Origin: Nitratifractor sp.
GTDB taxonomy: Bacteria; Campylobacterota; Campylobacteria; Campylobacterales; Sulfurovaceae
Assembly (NCBI GenBank): GCA_015485845.1
Contig: WFSU01000188.1
Span: forward strand, 1-17,107
DNA: 17,107 nucleotides
Reading direction: 5' to 3'
Shown here: positions 1-6,882 of the stretch, in pieces
Layout of the letters: every line of letters starts with the position of its first letter
How positions within the stretch are numbered: position 1 is the first letter of the stretch
Made by a program: the position numbers and the translations under genes
The notes under the pieces: model-generated
The model's database searches: none
What the model was told of the DNA's origin: nothing
What the model saw: the letters and a program-made list of their open reading frames with translations, nothing else

Positions 1-235
1 GCGTGTAGCGTGAGGAGCCACACGGGTGTCCGAGGGTGTGGATCGTTGGCTGAATGGAAGTGCGCACTGTGTTGACATTGACCACCAATTGCATACGGTG
101 ACCGTCCATTTTAAAGGTTCGGATGACGGCTTGGTCGCCGTAGCAGAAGGGTTTGTTGGCCGTGTAATGAGTGATGTGTGCGGCTTGAGACAGGGTTGCA
201 AGCAGGAGGAAGAGTGTGGTGAGTGCGGGTTTCAT
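1..235 (-). CDS. Exported protein of unknown function, 5' part only
   Basis: Reading the minus strand from ATG at 235-233 gives an open frame of 78 codons that leaves the window at position 1. The N-terminus is a clear Sec signal peptide: MKPAL, a run TTLFLLLATL, then SQA-A as the likely cleavage site near residue 19. The mature part begins HITHYTANKPFCYGDQAVI and has two cysteines within the visible region. I do not recognise the family. There is no Shine-Dalgarno before the ATG, only A residues, and a TATACT hexamer lies 6 nt upstream (242-247 on the plus strand), so the message could be leaderless or nearly so. It diverges from the U32 gene at 338. A plus-strand ORF across 26-307 is a shadow without family features. 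Confidence 0.7.
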   Translation of the reverse strand, partial: MKPALTTLFLLLATLSQAAHITHYTANKPFCYGDQAVIRTFKMDGHRMQLVVNVNTVRTSIQPTIHTLGHPCGSSRYT

Positions 236-337
236 TTTTTTAGTATAGCATTATTATGTTTCGATAAATTAGACATATCAACCCACCCTTTACCCCCTTT
301 AGTGTAAAATACTCCCAATTTCAATACAGGACGCTAC
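236..337. promoter_or_regulatory. Divergent intergenic region with candidate -10 boxes
   Basis: About 100 AT-rich bases separate the minus-strand exported protein from the plus-strand U32 gene. TATACT on the minus strand (242-247) and TAAAAT on the plus strand (305-310) are plausible -10 elements. Neither has a good -35 hexamer at 17 nt, which is common in Campylobacterota sigma-70 promoters. ACAGGA at 326-331 is a reasonable ribosome binding site for the GTG at 338. The promoter calls are tentative. Confidence 0.35.
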
Positions 338-1711
338 GTGACAGATCGGACAGAACTCCTCGCCCCTGCTGGCAACCTTGACAAACTCAAACTCGCCATT
401 GCTTACGGTGCGGATGCCGTCTATGGCGGTGTGAGCAGTTTTTCGCTTCGGATGCGCAGCGGCAAGGAGTTTGATGTCGAGAGTTTTGCCGAGGGGATCG
501 CGTATGCCCATGCGCGGGGCAAGCAGGTGTATTGTACGGTCAACAGCTTTCCTTTTAATGCTCAACTGGGCTCCTACGAGCGGCACATTGCTCAGATGGC
601 GGAGCTGAAGCCTGACGCGTTCATCGTCGCTTCTCCCGGTGTGGTACGGATGGTGAGCCAGATCGCGCCGCAGATCCCGATCCACCTTTCGACTCAGGCG
701 AATGTCATGAATGTGTACGATGCACAGGTTTATTACGACATGGGGGTGCGTCGGATCATCGCGGCACGGGAAATCAGCCTGAGCGATCTGGCTGCGATCA
801 AGGAGGCACTGCCTGATCTCGAGATCGAGATCTTTGTACACGGAGCGATGTGTTTTGCCTACAGTGGACGCTGCCTCATCTCTGCCCTTCAGACCGGCCG
901 CGTCCCCAACCGGGGCAGCTGCGCCAACGACTGCCGCTTCCCCTACGAGATCTACGCCCATAACACCGAGACCGGCACCACATTCCGCCTCGAAGAGAAC
1001 GGGGTTGGGACGTATATCATGAACTCCAAAGATCTCAACCTCGCCTCCCACATCGATACCATCCTTGAGAGCGGCATCATCGACTCGGTGAAGATCGAGG
1101 GGCGCACCAAGTCGCCGTATTATTTGGGGATCGTTACCCGTGCCTATCGTCATGCGATTGATGACTGGTATGCCGGACAGTTTGAGGCGCAGCGGTACGA
1201 AGCAGAGATCGCCACGACGCAAAATCGGGGCTTCACCGATGCGTACCTGCTCCACCGCCCCTTTGAACGCAATGATACCCAATCGACCGAATTTACGATC
1301 CAAGACGGCACTCATCAGGTAGCCGCTCTGGTGAGTGAGAGCGGCACCACCTGGCGGTGCAAGGACAAAACCTGCCTCGGGGATCGGATCGAGATCGTCC
1401 TGCCGGTGGGCGCGGTGCTTGAACCGGTGGACAATGACTACGGTGCGATCACTTTCGAAGAGGGAAGATGGTGGCTGGAGGTCAAAAAGATCGTCGCTAC
1501 CAACGGCCGGGAGTTTGAGTGCATTCACAGCGGGGACGAGCGGGAAATTCTCCTGCCTGCCCCCATGCCCAGCTACACGATCCTCCGCCGCGACATCCGC
1601 GAAGCCAAAGCCAACAAAGGGCTCCATCCCGACCCTTCCGGCCACCAGCGCAATACCCCGAAAGGGGCAGAGCGCCTTAAGCCCCAGGAGGAGGGACTTC
1701 AGTCCCGTTAA
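338..1711 (+). CDS. U32 peptidase-family protein (TrhP/YegQ-like)
   Basis: 457 aa from a GTG start. The N-terminus TELLAPAGNLDKLKLAIAYG and the block EIFVHGAMCFAYSGRC (about 164-179) match the U32 family signature. Conserved-type cysteines lie at 172, 179, 195 and 199. Characterised U32 relatives (TrhP, RlhA, UbiU/V) are Fe-S proteins acting in prephenate-dependent tRNA/rRNA hydroxylation or anaerobic ubiquinone hydroxylation rather than proven proteases; TrhP-like tRNA modification is the best guess. The gene heads the block and purE follows 53 nt downstream. Oddity: the last roughly 20 residues are encoded by a cluster of palindromic repeats (1656-1706), so the C-terminal tail looks repeat-derived and is probably not part of the ancestral fold. 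A 448-codon antisense open frame opposite this gene is a shadow. Confidence 0.88.
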   Translation: MTDRTELLAPAGNLDKLKLAIAYGADAVYGGVSSFSLRMRSGKEFDVESFAEGIAYAHARGKQVYCTVNSFPFNAQLGSYERHIAQMAELKPDAFIVASPGVVRMVSQIAPQIPIHLSTQANVMNVYDAQVYYDMGVRRIIAAREISLSDLAAIKEALPDLEIEIFVHGAMCFAYSGRCLISALQTGRVPNRGSCANDCRFPYEIYAHNTETGTTFRLEENGVGTYIMNSKDLNLASHIDTILESGIIDSVKIEGRTKSPYYLGIVTRAYRHAIDDWYAGQFEAQRYEAEIATTQNRGFTDAYLLHRPFERNDTQSTEFTIQDGTHQVAALVSESGTTWRCKDKTCLGDRIEIVLPVGAVLEPVDNDYGAITFEEGRWWLEVKKIVATNGREFECIHSGDEREILLPAPMPSYTILRRDIREAKANKGLHPDPSGHQRNTPKGAERLKPQEEGLQSR

Positions 1712-1732
1712 AGTGCAGGACTAAAGTCCTGC
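1656..1732. repeat. Cluster of palindromic repeats over the U32 stop codon
   Basis: Three perfect hairpins lie close together: CCCC/GGGG with a GAAA loop (1656-1667), GGGACT/AGTCCC with loop TC (1693-1706), and GCAGGACT/AGTCCTGC with loop AA (1715-1732). The first two are inside the U32 reading frame, whose TAA is at 1709-1711; the third is intergenic. The second and third recur, in inverted order and orientation, at 6816-6852. They may also act as a 3'-end stabiliser or weak terminator, but no T-tract follows. Confidence 0.8.
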
Positions 1733-1764
1733 CTCCAAATAAAACAACATCAAAAAGGAATTTC

Positions 1765-2259
1765 ATGAAATTTGTCTCCATTATCATAGGAAGCAAAAGC
1801 GACTACGAAGTGATGAAAGAGTGTGCCGAAACCCTCAAAAAATTTGGCGTCCCCTACGAGCTGATCATCTCCTCAGCCCATCGCAGTGCCGAACGCACCA
1901 AAACGTACCTCAAAGAAGCTGAGAACAAAGGGGCACAAGTCTTCATTGCTGCGGCTGGGATGGCGGCGCATCTGGCAGGAGCGGTGGCGGCTGCGACGAC
2001 CAAGCCGGTCATCGGTGTGCCGCTGGCCAGTGGCGAGCTGCGCGGGCAGGATGCACTCCTGAGTACGGTGATGATGCCCGCCGGGATGCCCGTCGGCACC
2101 GTCGCCATCGGTAAAGCAGGCGCCACAAACGCCGCCTATATGGCGATCCAGATCATGGCGCTCGGTGATGATGAACTGCGGGTCAAGCTCCAGGAGGATC
2201 GTGTGAGTAAGGCCAAGAAAGTGGAGCTCGACTCGAGTGAGGTTGAGGTACTTTTATAA
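1765..2259 (+). CDS. purE: N5-carboxyaminoimidazole ribonucleotide mutase (PurE class I)
   Basis: 164 aa, normal length for PurE. It interconverts N5-CAIR and CAIR in de novo purine synthesis in the cytoplasm, usually after PurK. Visible signatures are the N-terminal IIGSKSDYEVM phosphate-binding loop, SSAHRSAERT with the catalytic-type His39, AAGMAAHLAGAVAA, and the long GVPL...GQDALLSTVMMPAGMPVGT segment ending in GATNAAYMAIQIM. The ATG is preceded by AAAAAGGA at suitable spacing. The loop has Lys11 where many PurE proteins have Asp (GSDSD). purE follows the U32 gene here as I recall in C. jejuni; purK is not in the window. Confidence 0.96.
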   Translation: MKFVSIIIGSKSDYEVMKECAETLKKFGVPYELIISSAHRSAERTKTYLKEAENKGAQVFIAAAGMAAHLAGAVAAATTKPVIGVPLASGELRGQDALLSTVMMPAGMPVGTVAIGKAGATNAAYMAIQIMALGDDELRVKLQEDRVSKAKKVELDSSEVEVLL

Positions 2260-2338
2260 CGGAAGTTTAGTTACCATTTGTTAAGGTTTTTTCTATACAC
2301 TTCCAATCAAATTTTACCCAATACGGAGGTCTGAAATC

Positions 2339-2587
2339 ATGGAAACCAAAAAAACACAAAAACGGGTTGTCCTGTTCACATCCCCCACCTGCAAATGGTG
2401 CAACACTGCCAAAGCTCACATGAAGAAGCACAAAGTACGCTTCCGCGAAATCGATGTCACCAAAGACGCCAAAGCTGCCAAAGACTGCGAACGCCACGGA
2501 TGCCGGGGTGTGCCAGTCGTGATGATTGGATCGCAGTGGATCTGTGGATTTGATCAGAAGAAGATCGATAAATTGCTTGGACTCTGA
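2339..2587 (+). CDS. Glutaredoxin-like thiol-disulfide protein
   Basis: 82 aa, the size of a minimal glutaredoxin. The redox motif C18-K-W-C21 follows the first beta strand (VVLFTSPT), the cis-proline is in GVPVV (Pro59), and the end ICGFDQKKIDKLL matches the usual glutaredoxin/NrdH C-terminal helix. Two further cysteines (50 and 55) are unusual and could form a second disulfide or a metal site. A strong Shine-Dalgarno (ACGGAGG) precedes the ATG. It probably reduces cytoplasmic disulfides, but its partner (glutathione, thioredoxin reductase or other) cannot be read from sequence. It sits where I recall Cj0703 in C. jejuni. Confidence 0.85.
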   Translation: METKKTQKRVVLFTSPTCKWCNTAKAHMKKHKVRFREIDVTKDAKAAKDCERHGCRGVPVVMIGSQWICGFDQKKIDKLLGL

Positions 2588-2613
2588 CTTCGGGCTTCAC
2601 AGCCAAAGTTGGA

Positions 2614-2619
2614 TATACT
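2614..2619 (+). promoter_or_regulatory. Candidate -10 box for the ATPase module
   Basis: TATACT in the 64-nt gap between the glutaredoxin gene and the ATPase gene. No convincing -35 hexamer lies 16-18 nt upstream. GAGGAT near 2638-2643 is the ribosome binding site for the ATG at 2652. If real, the module and the downstream glyQ would share this promoter. Confidence 0.35.
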
Positions 2620-2651
2620 AAGAGCACTACGAATAACGAGGATACATCATC

Positions 2652-3836
2652 ATGGCCAAAGAGTTAGCCCATTTTAAAAACTTTGCCAAGCTCAAAGATA
2701 CTTCCGTGGCATTCAATGACATTACGGTCATTGCCGGGAAGCCGGGGACGGGGAAGAGCTATGTGATGAAATTTATGTATGCGATTGATGAGATATTTTA
2801 CAGAAAAAATAATGGTACATTATTTGCTGAATTGTATAAGTCAGATATAAACCTTTTGAAAATGGTTGCTAAAATATTTTTTAAAGAAGAGAATAATGAT
2901 ATTCGCAATAAACTATTGGATAATATCAAGAATTATGAATTTGATAAATACTATAATCTGATAGAAAAAAACCTATCAAGTGAACGTTTTGAAATTGTTG
3001 AAGACTCGATTAAAAACTTAAGTAGATCTCTTAATTTGAATGAAAACGATATGATTAGTTTAGGTTTAATTAATTTTTTGAATTCTATTTTTTCTGATAC
3101 GAATCAAATTTCTAAAGAGTTTTCAGTAAGTAACAGTTTGTTTAAAACTTCTATAGAAGGTAATAATATATATTGGCAAAGTAAAGAGGGGTTAAATTAT
3201 CAAGAACCAATTTTTGTTGAAACACCATTGATATTAGAATTTAAAAAATATATGACAAGAGAAGAAGGAAAAACTCCGTACCACATAGAATCTCTTTTAA
3301 AGATTTTAGATACAGATTATTCTTTTACGGATAAGGAGCAAGACAAATTAATAAAAGATTTTACAAAAAAATCAAAAGAAGTAATCAAAGGCGATATAGA
3401 GAGTAGTGGTGATTCATTTATTTTCAATAAAGAAAATGACAAAAACTATGATATTGTCAATACTTCTTCCGGTACAAAGAGTATTGGACTTCTTCAATAT
3501 CTCGTCACAAATAAAGCTCTCAAAAAAGGCTCAGTTCTCTATTGGGAAGAGCCGGAAGTGCACTTGCATCCCAGTTGGCAGTTGAAAATGGTTGACCTCT
3601 TTGTTGAGTTGATGCATGCGGGAGTGAAAATAGTTTTCTCAACCCATAGCCCATTTATGGCAGATTATCTGAATGCACTCAGCCAAAGAAAAGATTTTGC
3701 TGACAGGATTTCCTACAATGTTTTTGAAGAGAAAGATGGTGTGGTAGAAAACCATATCTTGGACAAAGAGAGTTGGTCGATCTTGCAAGATGAGTTGATG
3801 GATAGTTTTGAGGATATTTTGTGGACATACCTGTAA
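2652..3836 (+). CDS. AAA/ABC-type ATPase of the AAA_15/AAA_21 (OLD-like) group
   Basis: 394 aa. Walker A GKPGTGKS at 29-36; ABC-like signature NTSSGTKS at about 270-277; Walker B VLYWEEPEVHLHP at 295-307; H-motif FSTHSPFM with His332. This order, a single nucleotide-binding domain split by a long helical insert (about 50-265), is that of OLD/RecF-like ATPases. No TOPRIM domain follows; the protein ends about 60 residues after the H-motif. Such stand-alone ATPases usually pair with a nuclease partner encoded next door, in phage-defence or DNA-processing modules. The next gene starts inside this one (GTG at 3821). Codon use changes abruptly to AT-rich from about 2800 onward, unlike both flanks, suggesting horizontal origin. 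Function inferred; ATPase assignment firm. Confidence 0.85.
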   Translation: MAKELAHFKNFAKLKDTSVAFNDITVIAGKPGTGKSYVMKFMYAIDEIFYRKNNGTLFAELYKSDINLLKMVAKIFFKEENNDIRNKLLDNIKNYEFDKYYNLIEKNLSSERFEIVEDSIKNLSRSLNLNENDMISLGLINFLNSIFSDTNQISKEFSVSNSLFKTSIEGNNIYWQSKEGLNYQEPIFVETPLILEFKKYMTREEGKTPYHIESLLKILDTDYSFTDKEQDKLIKDFTKKSKEVIKGDIESSGDSFIFNKENDKNYDIVNTSSGTKSIGLLQYLVTNKALKKGSVLYWEEPEVHLHPSWQLKMVDLFVELMHAGVKIVFSTHSPFMADYLNALSQRKDFADRISYNVFEEKDGVVENHILDKESWSILQDELMDSFEDILWTYL

Positions 3837-4366
3837 AATCCATCAAAGAAAGATGTTGTGACGAACATTTGGAACCATTTCATATTATTGAGATGGATCA
3901 TTTGGATGATATTGGCTCGACATGCGATAAAGTGATTGAGTGCAGAGATAAGTATTATCTTGTAGAAGAGAAAAGTATTGTATTTTCATTTTTAGATAAT
4001 TTTTGCAAAGAGATAGGACAAAGTGTCGATGAGTATAAATACAAAATTGATGGAATTGAATATCTTCGGATTCATGACATTATTGCTTTGATGCACTCTG
4101 TAGATATCGAAGTAAAAAAAAGACTTCTATCGGATTCAATTGTAAATCTCATACATGATTCAGCCAAGAAATCCAGCAATACAACCGACATACTTACTAA
4201 AAAATTTAACGCTCAGAAAACAAGCGATATGCCTGTTTTTTATCTGTACTGCGACAGTAGAACAGATTTTGATGCGATTATACATCGCTTGTTGACGAAG
4301 TATAAAAGAACATTTTTTATAGAGTGTTTGAAACTAAAAGAAAAACTTGAAAAGGACTGTGCATGA
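3821..4366 (+). CDS. Partner of the ATPase; putative PD-(D/E)XK-like protein
   Basis: 181 aa, GTG start with GAGG at 3810-3813 as ribosome binding site, overlapping the ATPase gene by 16 nt. I do not recognise a named family. Residues 35-52 contain Asp36, then a strand-like YYLVEEKS with Glu49 and Lys51, a D-x12-E-x-K arrangement typical of the PD-(D/E)XK nuclease fold; the rest is helical and charged. No signal peptide or membrane segment. Same AT-rich composition as the ATPase, so the two moved together. Its TGA (4364-4366) overlaps the glyQ ATG as ATGA. Translation of glyQ is therefore probably coupled to this gene. The nuclease idea rests on one short motif and is low-confidence; the gene itself is well supported by overlap, ribosome binding site and composition. 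Confidence 0.75.
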   Translation: MDIPVKSIKERCCDEHLEPFHIIEMDHLDDIGSTCDKVIECRDKYYLVEEKSIVFSFLDNFCKEIGQSVDEYKYKIDGIEYLRIHDIIALMHSVDIEVKKRLLSDSIVNLIHDSAKKSSNTTDILTKKFNAQKTSDMPVFYLYCDSRTDFDAIIHRLLTKYKRTFFIECLKLKEKLEKDCA

Positions 4367-5256
4367 ACAAAAATGCCATCACATTCAGCGAACTACTTCT
4401 CAAACTTCAGCAATTCTGGGCCGATCAGGGCTGCAACATTGTCCAGCCGTATGACATTCCGGCCGGTGCCGGGACGTTTCATCCGGCGACCCTGTTGCGC
4501 AGTCTCGACTCTGAGCCGTGGGCAGCAGCCTATGTGGCACCGAGCCGACGGCCGACGGATGGGCGCTACGGAGAGAACCCCAACCGTCTCGGAGCCTATT
4601 ATCAGTTTCAGGTGCTTATCAAGCCTTCACCGGACAACATCCAGGAGCTCTACCTCCAGTCGCTGGAGTACCTCGGGCTCAACCTGCATGAACACGACAT
4701 CCGCTTCGTCGAGGACAACTGGGAGTCGCCCACACTCGGCGCGTGGGGGCTGGGCTGGGAAGTGTGGCTCGATGGCATGGAGGTGACGCAGTTTACCTAC
4801 TTCCAGCAGGTGGGCGGCATCGCCTGCGATCCAGTGGCCGTGGAGATCACCTACGGGACGGAGCGGCTGGCAATGTACCTGCAGGGGGTTGAGTCGGTCT
4901 TTGACATCGTCTGGAACCGTCAGGGGGATCACGTGACCACCTACGCCGATGTCCACAAAGAGAGCGAATACGAATTCTCAAAATATCACTTCGAAGTGGC
5001 CGATGTGGAGAAGCTCTTCCAGCACTTTGACGATGCCAGTGCCGAGTGCCAACGCTGTCTCGATGCGGGACTGCCGCTACCGGCGTACGATCAATGCATG
5101 ATCGCTTCGCACGCGTTCAATGTCCTCGATGCCCGCAAGGCCGTCTCCCAGGCACAGCGCCAAAACTACATCCTCAAAGTCCGTGAACTCTCCATTGGCT
5201 GTGCGCAACTGTATAAAGAGCAAGAGGCGGAGCGGAACAAGCGGGTAAGGGGATAA
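4363..5256 (+). CDS. glyQ: Glycyl-tRNA synthetase alpha subunit
   Basis: 297 aa, full length for the catalytic alpha subunit of the bacterial alpha2beta2 glycyl-tRNA synthetase, which activates glycine with ATP and charges tRNA-Gly together with GlyS. Family blocks are plain: FWADQGCNIVQPYDIPAGAG, TFHPATLLRSL, RRPTDGRYGENPNRLGAYYQFQV, GWEVWLDGMEVTQFTYFQQV, EITYGTERLAMYLQ. AAAGGA (about 4349-4354), inside the preceding AT-rich gene, serves as ribosome binding site. GC content rises sharply at the gene start. glyS is not in the window; the two genes are commonly unlinked in Campylobacterota. The NIF3-like gene follows after 5 nt. Confidence 0.98.
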   Translation: MNKNAITFSELLLKLQQFWADQGCNIVQPYDIPAGAGTFHPATLLRSLDSEPWAAAYVAPSRRPTDGRYGENPNRLGAYYQFQVLIKPSPDNIQELYLQSLEYLGLNLHEHDIRFVEDNWESPTLGAWGLGWEVWLDGMEVTQFTYFQQVGGIACDPVAVEITYGTERLAMYLQGVESVFDIVWNRQGDHVTTYADVHKESEYEFSKYHFEVADVEKLFQHFDDASAECQRCLDAGLPLPAYDQCMIASHAFNVLDARKAVSQAQRQNYILKVRELSIGCAQLYKEQEAERNKRVRG

Positions 5257-5261
5257 ACCGG

Positions 5262-5990
5262 ATGACACTTCAGCACATCTACGATCACATCGACGAGCAT
5301 AGCCCTTTTGACTTGCAGGAAAAATGGGACAATTCCGGCCTCGTTGTCGGGCGGATGGGCGACGAGGTTGAGCGGGTCGTCGTGACCCTCGATGTCGATG
5401 CAGAGATGATCGATGAGACAGAGGAGGGGACGCTGTTTGTGGTGCACCACCCGCTGATCTTTGGGGGGCTCAAGCAGATTAATTACGATACCTATCCCTC
5501 CAATCTGTTGGCCAGAATGATTCGCAAAAATCAGTCGATGATCGCGGCGCATACCAACTTTGACCAGACCCATCTCAATCGGTATGTGTTTAAGGAGGTG
5601 CTGGGGTTTTCGCTGAGCAGCGAAGTGCCTTTTATCTGTCGAGCAGAAGGGGAGTGGCACTACCATACCCTGCTGATACACCTCAAGGAGAAGCTGGGTC
5701 TTCCCCATCTGAAAGTTGTGGGCAAAAAAGAGACGATTCACTCCATCGCATTGACCACCGGATCGGGCGCCTCGCTCATGGATCAAGTCAATGCCGATTG
5801 TTTCCTGACCGGAGACATCAAATATCACGACGCGACCAAAGCGATCTCGGAAGGGCGGATGCTTGTGGACATTGGCCACTTTGAAAGTGAGCGGTTTTTT
5901 GGGGACGTGATGGGGGATGTGTTGAAAAATTTACCCGTTTTGGCTATAATCACGCCACCAAAGAACCCATTTCGGGTCGAAACCCTTTAG
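5262..5990 (+). CDS. NIF3/DUF34-family metal-binding protein
   Basis: 242 aa, usual size for the short bacterial DUF34 (YbgI-type) form. Signatures: EKWDNSGLVVG, VVHHPLIFGG with paired histidines, AAHTNFD, FLTGDIKYHDA and IGHFESE near the C-terminus, which together build the dinuclear metal site of the hexameric toroid. The family is often labelled GTP cyclohydrolase 1 type 2 homolog, but the real substrate is unsettled; a metal- or cofactor-related maintenance role is proposed. It lies between glyQ and the zinc-ribbon gene, as I recall for HP0959 in H. pylori and Cj0705 in C. jejuni. The promoter of the next gene is embedded in its last codons. Confidence 0.92.
   Translation: MTLQHIYDHIDEHSPFDLQEKWDNSGLVVGRMGDEVERVVVTLDVDAEMIDETEEGTLFVVHHPLIFGGLKQINYDTYPSNLLARMIRKNQSMIAAHTNFDQTHLNRYVFKEVLGFSLSSEVPFICRAEGEWHYHTLLIHLKEKLGLPHLKVVGKKETIHSIALTTGSGASLMDQVNADCFLTGDIKYHDATKAISEGRMLVDIGHFESERFFGDVMGDVLKNLPVLAIITPPKNPFRVETL
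5922..5950 (+). promoter_or_regulatory. Internal sigma-70 promoter for the zinc-ribbon gene
   Basis: TTGAAA (5922-5927), a 17-nt spacer and a consensus TATAAT (5945-5950) lie within the 3' end of the NIF3 gene. The predicted start near 5957 leaves an 80-90 nt leader before the TTG at 6041, containing a small GGGT/ACCC hairpin with loop CGAA. The close match and ideal spacing suggest the zinc-ribbon gene is transcribed separately from glyQ. Confidence 0.65.
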
Positions 5991-6040
5991 AACCATCTTT
6001 AGAGTTCCCATAAAAGCCCCATAAAACCAAAGGATCCAGA

Positions 6041-6769
6041 TTGAGTCAGTACCTAAAAGAGTTGGTAGAACTCTCCAAAACCGACAAACAGCTTGACAAT
6101 TTTGCCCCCCAAATCGAGGCAGCCCGTGCCAAAATCACCCGTGAAGAGAAACGCCTGAACGATGTGGTCGAGCAGATGACGACCCTCGAGAAGCAGATCG
6201 AAGACAACAAAAATAAGATCATTACCTTCGAGGAGCAGATCGGCACGCTGGATGACCAACTCAAAAGCATTGCCAAGAAGAACAAAGAGATCACCAACGA
6301 AAAAGAGATGAAAGCCCTCTCCCTCGAAGAAGAGATCGCCAAAGAGAAGCTCACCTTTGCCAACGAAGAGATCGAGCGACTCAACAAAGTCAATGACGCC
6401 AAAGAAGCTTCGCGCGAAGAGCTTCAGGTCAAGCTTGACGAGATTACCGCTGCGGTCGAAGCCGCCAAGGCGGAAGCTGAAGGCGAATTGGCTGAGATTG
6501 ACAAGCAAAAGGGGGTACTGTTCAAAGAACGCGAAGAGCGTACCTTCAAAATCGATCAGAAAGTATTGGCCTTTTACGAAAAAATCCGTCGCTGGGCTGG
6601 CAACACCGCTGTCGTCCCGGTCAAAAAACAAGCATGCTACGGCTGCTACATGAAGATCAGCGACAAGACCTACTCAGAAGTGATCAAAGGGGATGAGATC
6701 ACCACCTGTACCCATTGTGGTCGCATCCTCTATCTCGAACCCGCACAAGAGACCGCCGAAGAGGCTTGA
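6041..6769 (+). CDS. flgZ: Coiled-coil zinc-ribbon protein, FlgZ/HP0958 family
   Basis: 242 aa from a TTG start behind AAAGGA (6029-6034). Residues 1 to about 175 form a long antiparallel coiled-coil hairpin rich in E, K and Q; the C-terminus is a C4 zinc ribbon with Cys199, Cys202, Cys223 and Cys226. The H. pylori member HP0958 (FlgZ) stabilises RpoN and binds flaA mRNA, controlling flagellar expression; chlamydial CdsZ is related. Gene order glyQ-NIF3-zinc ribbon matches HP0960-HP0958 as I recall it, supporting orthology. Whether this organism is flagellated cannot be seen here, so the flagellar role is inference. It has its own promoter at 5922-5950. Confidence 0.88.
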   Translation: MSQYLKELVELSKTDKQLDNFAPQIEAARAKITREEKRLNDVVEQMTTLEKQIEDNKNKIITFEEQIGTLDDQLKSIAKKNKEITNEKEMKALSLEEEIAKEKLTFANEEIERLNKVNDAKEASREELQVKLDEITAAVEAAKAEAEGELAEIDKQKGVLFKEREERTFKIDQKVLAFYEKIRRWAGNTAVVPVKKQACYGCYMKISDKTYSEVIKGDEITTCTHCGRILYLEPAQETAEEA

Positions 6770-6815
6770 GTCCTCGGTGCCTGTTAAACTGGAAGATATT
6801 TTTCCAACTTTGGAG

Positions 6816-6852
6816 GCAGGGCTTTAGCACTGCGAAACGGGACTGAAGTCCC
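6816..6852. repeat. Hairpin pair, inverted copy of the 1693-1732 repeat
   Basis: GCAGGGCT/AGCACTGC with loop TT (6816-6833, one mismatch in the stem) followed by GGGACT/AGTCCC with loop GA (6839-6852, perfect). On the opposite strand this reads in the same order, and with nearly the same flanks (GGAGGCAGG, AACGGGACTGAAGTCCC), as the pair at the end of the U32 gene. It lies between the zinc-ribbon and DUF167 genes, where C. jejuni has kdtA/waaA as I recall. Confidence 0.78.
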
Positions 6853-6882
6853 TGCTCCTGATTGAATAATCAAGGTCGCTCC

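Noticed and set aside
299..1645. A 448-codon open frame on the minus strand opposite the U32 gene
   Set aside because: It lies wholly antisense to a gene with clear family signatures, has no ribosome binding site or recognisable domain, and its length is explained by GC-rich codon use on the other strand.
5957..6040. A riboswitch in the leader of the zinc-ribbon gene
   Set aside because: Only one small GGGT/ACCC hairpin is visible and it matches no aptamer I know; a plain leader is the simpler reading.
6053..6631. A 192-codon minus-strand open frame opposite the zinc-ribbon gene
   Set aside because: Its phenylalanine- and leucine-rich composition is the mirror of the E/K-rich coiled coil on the plus strand; no other support.
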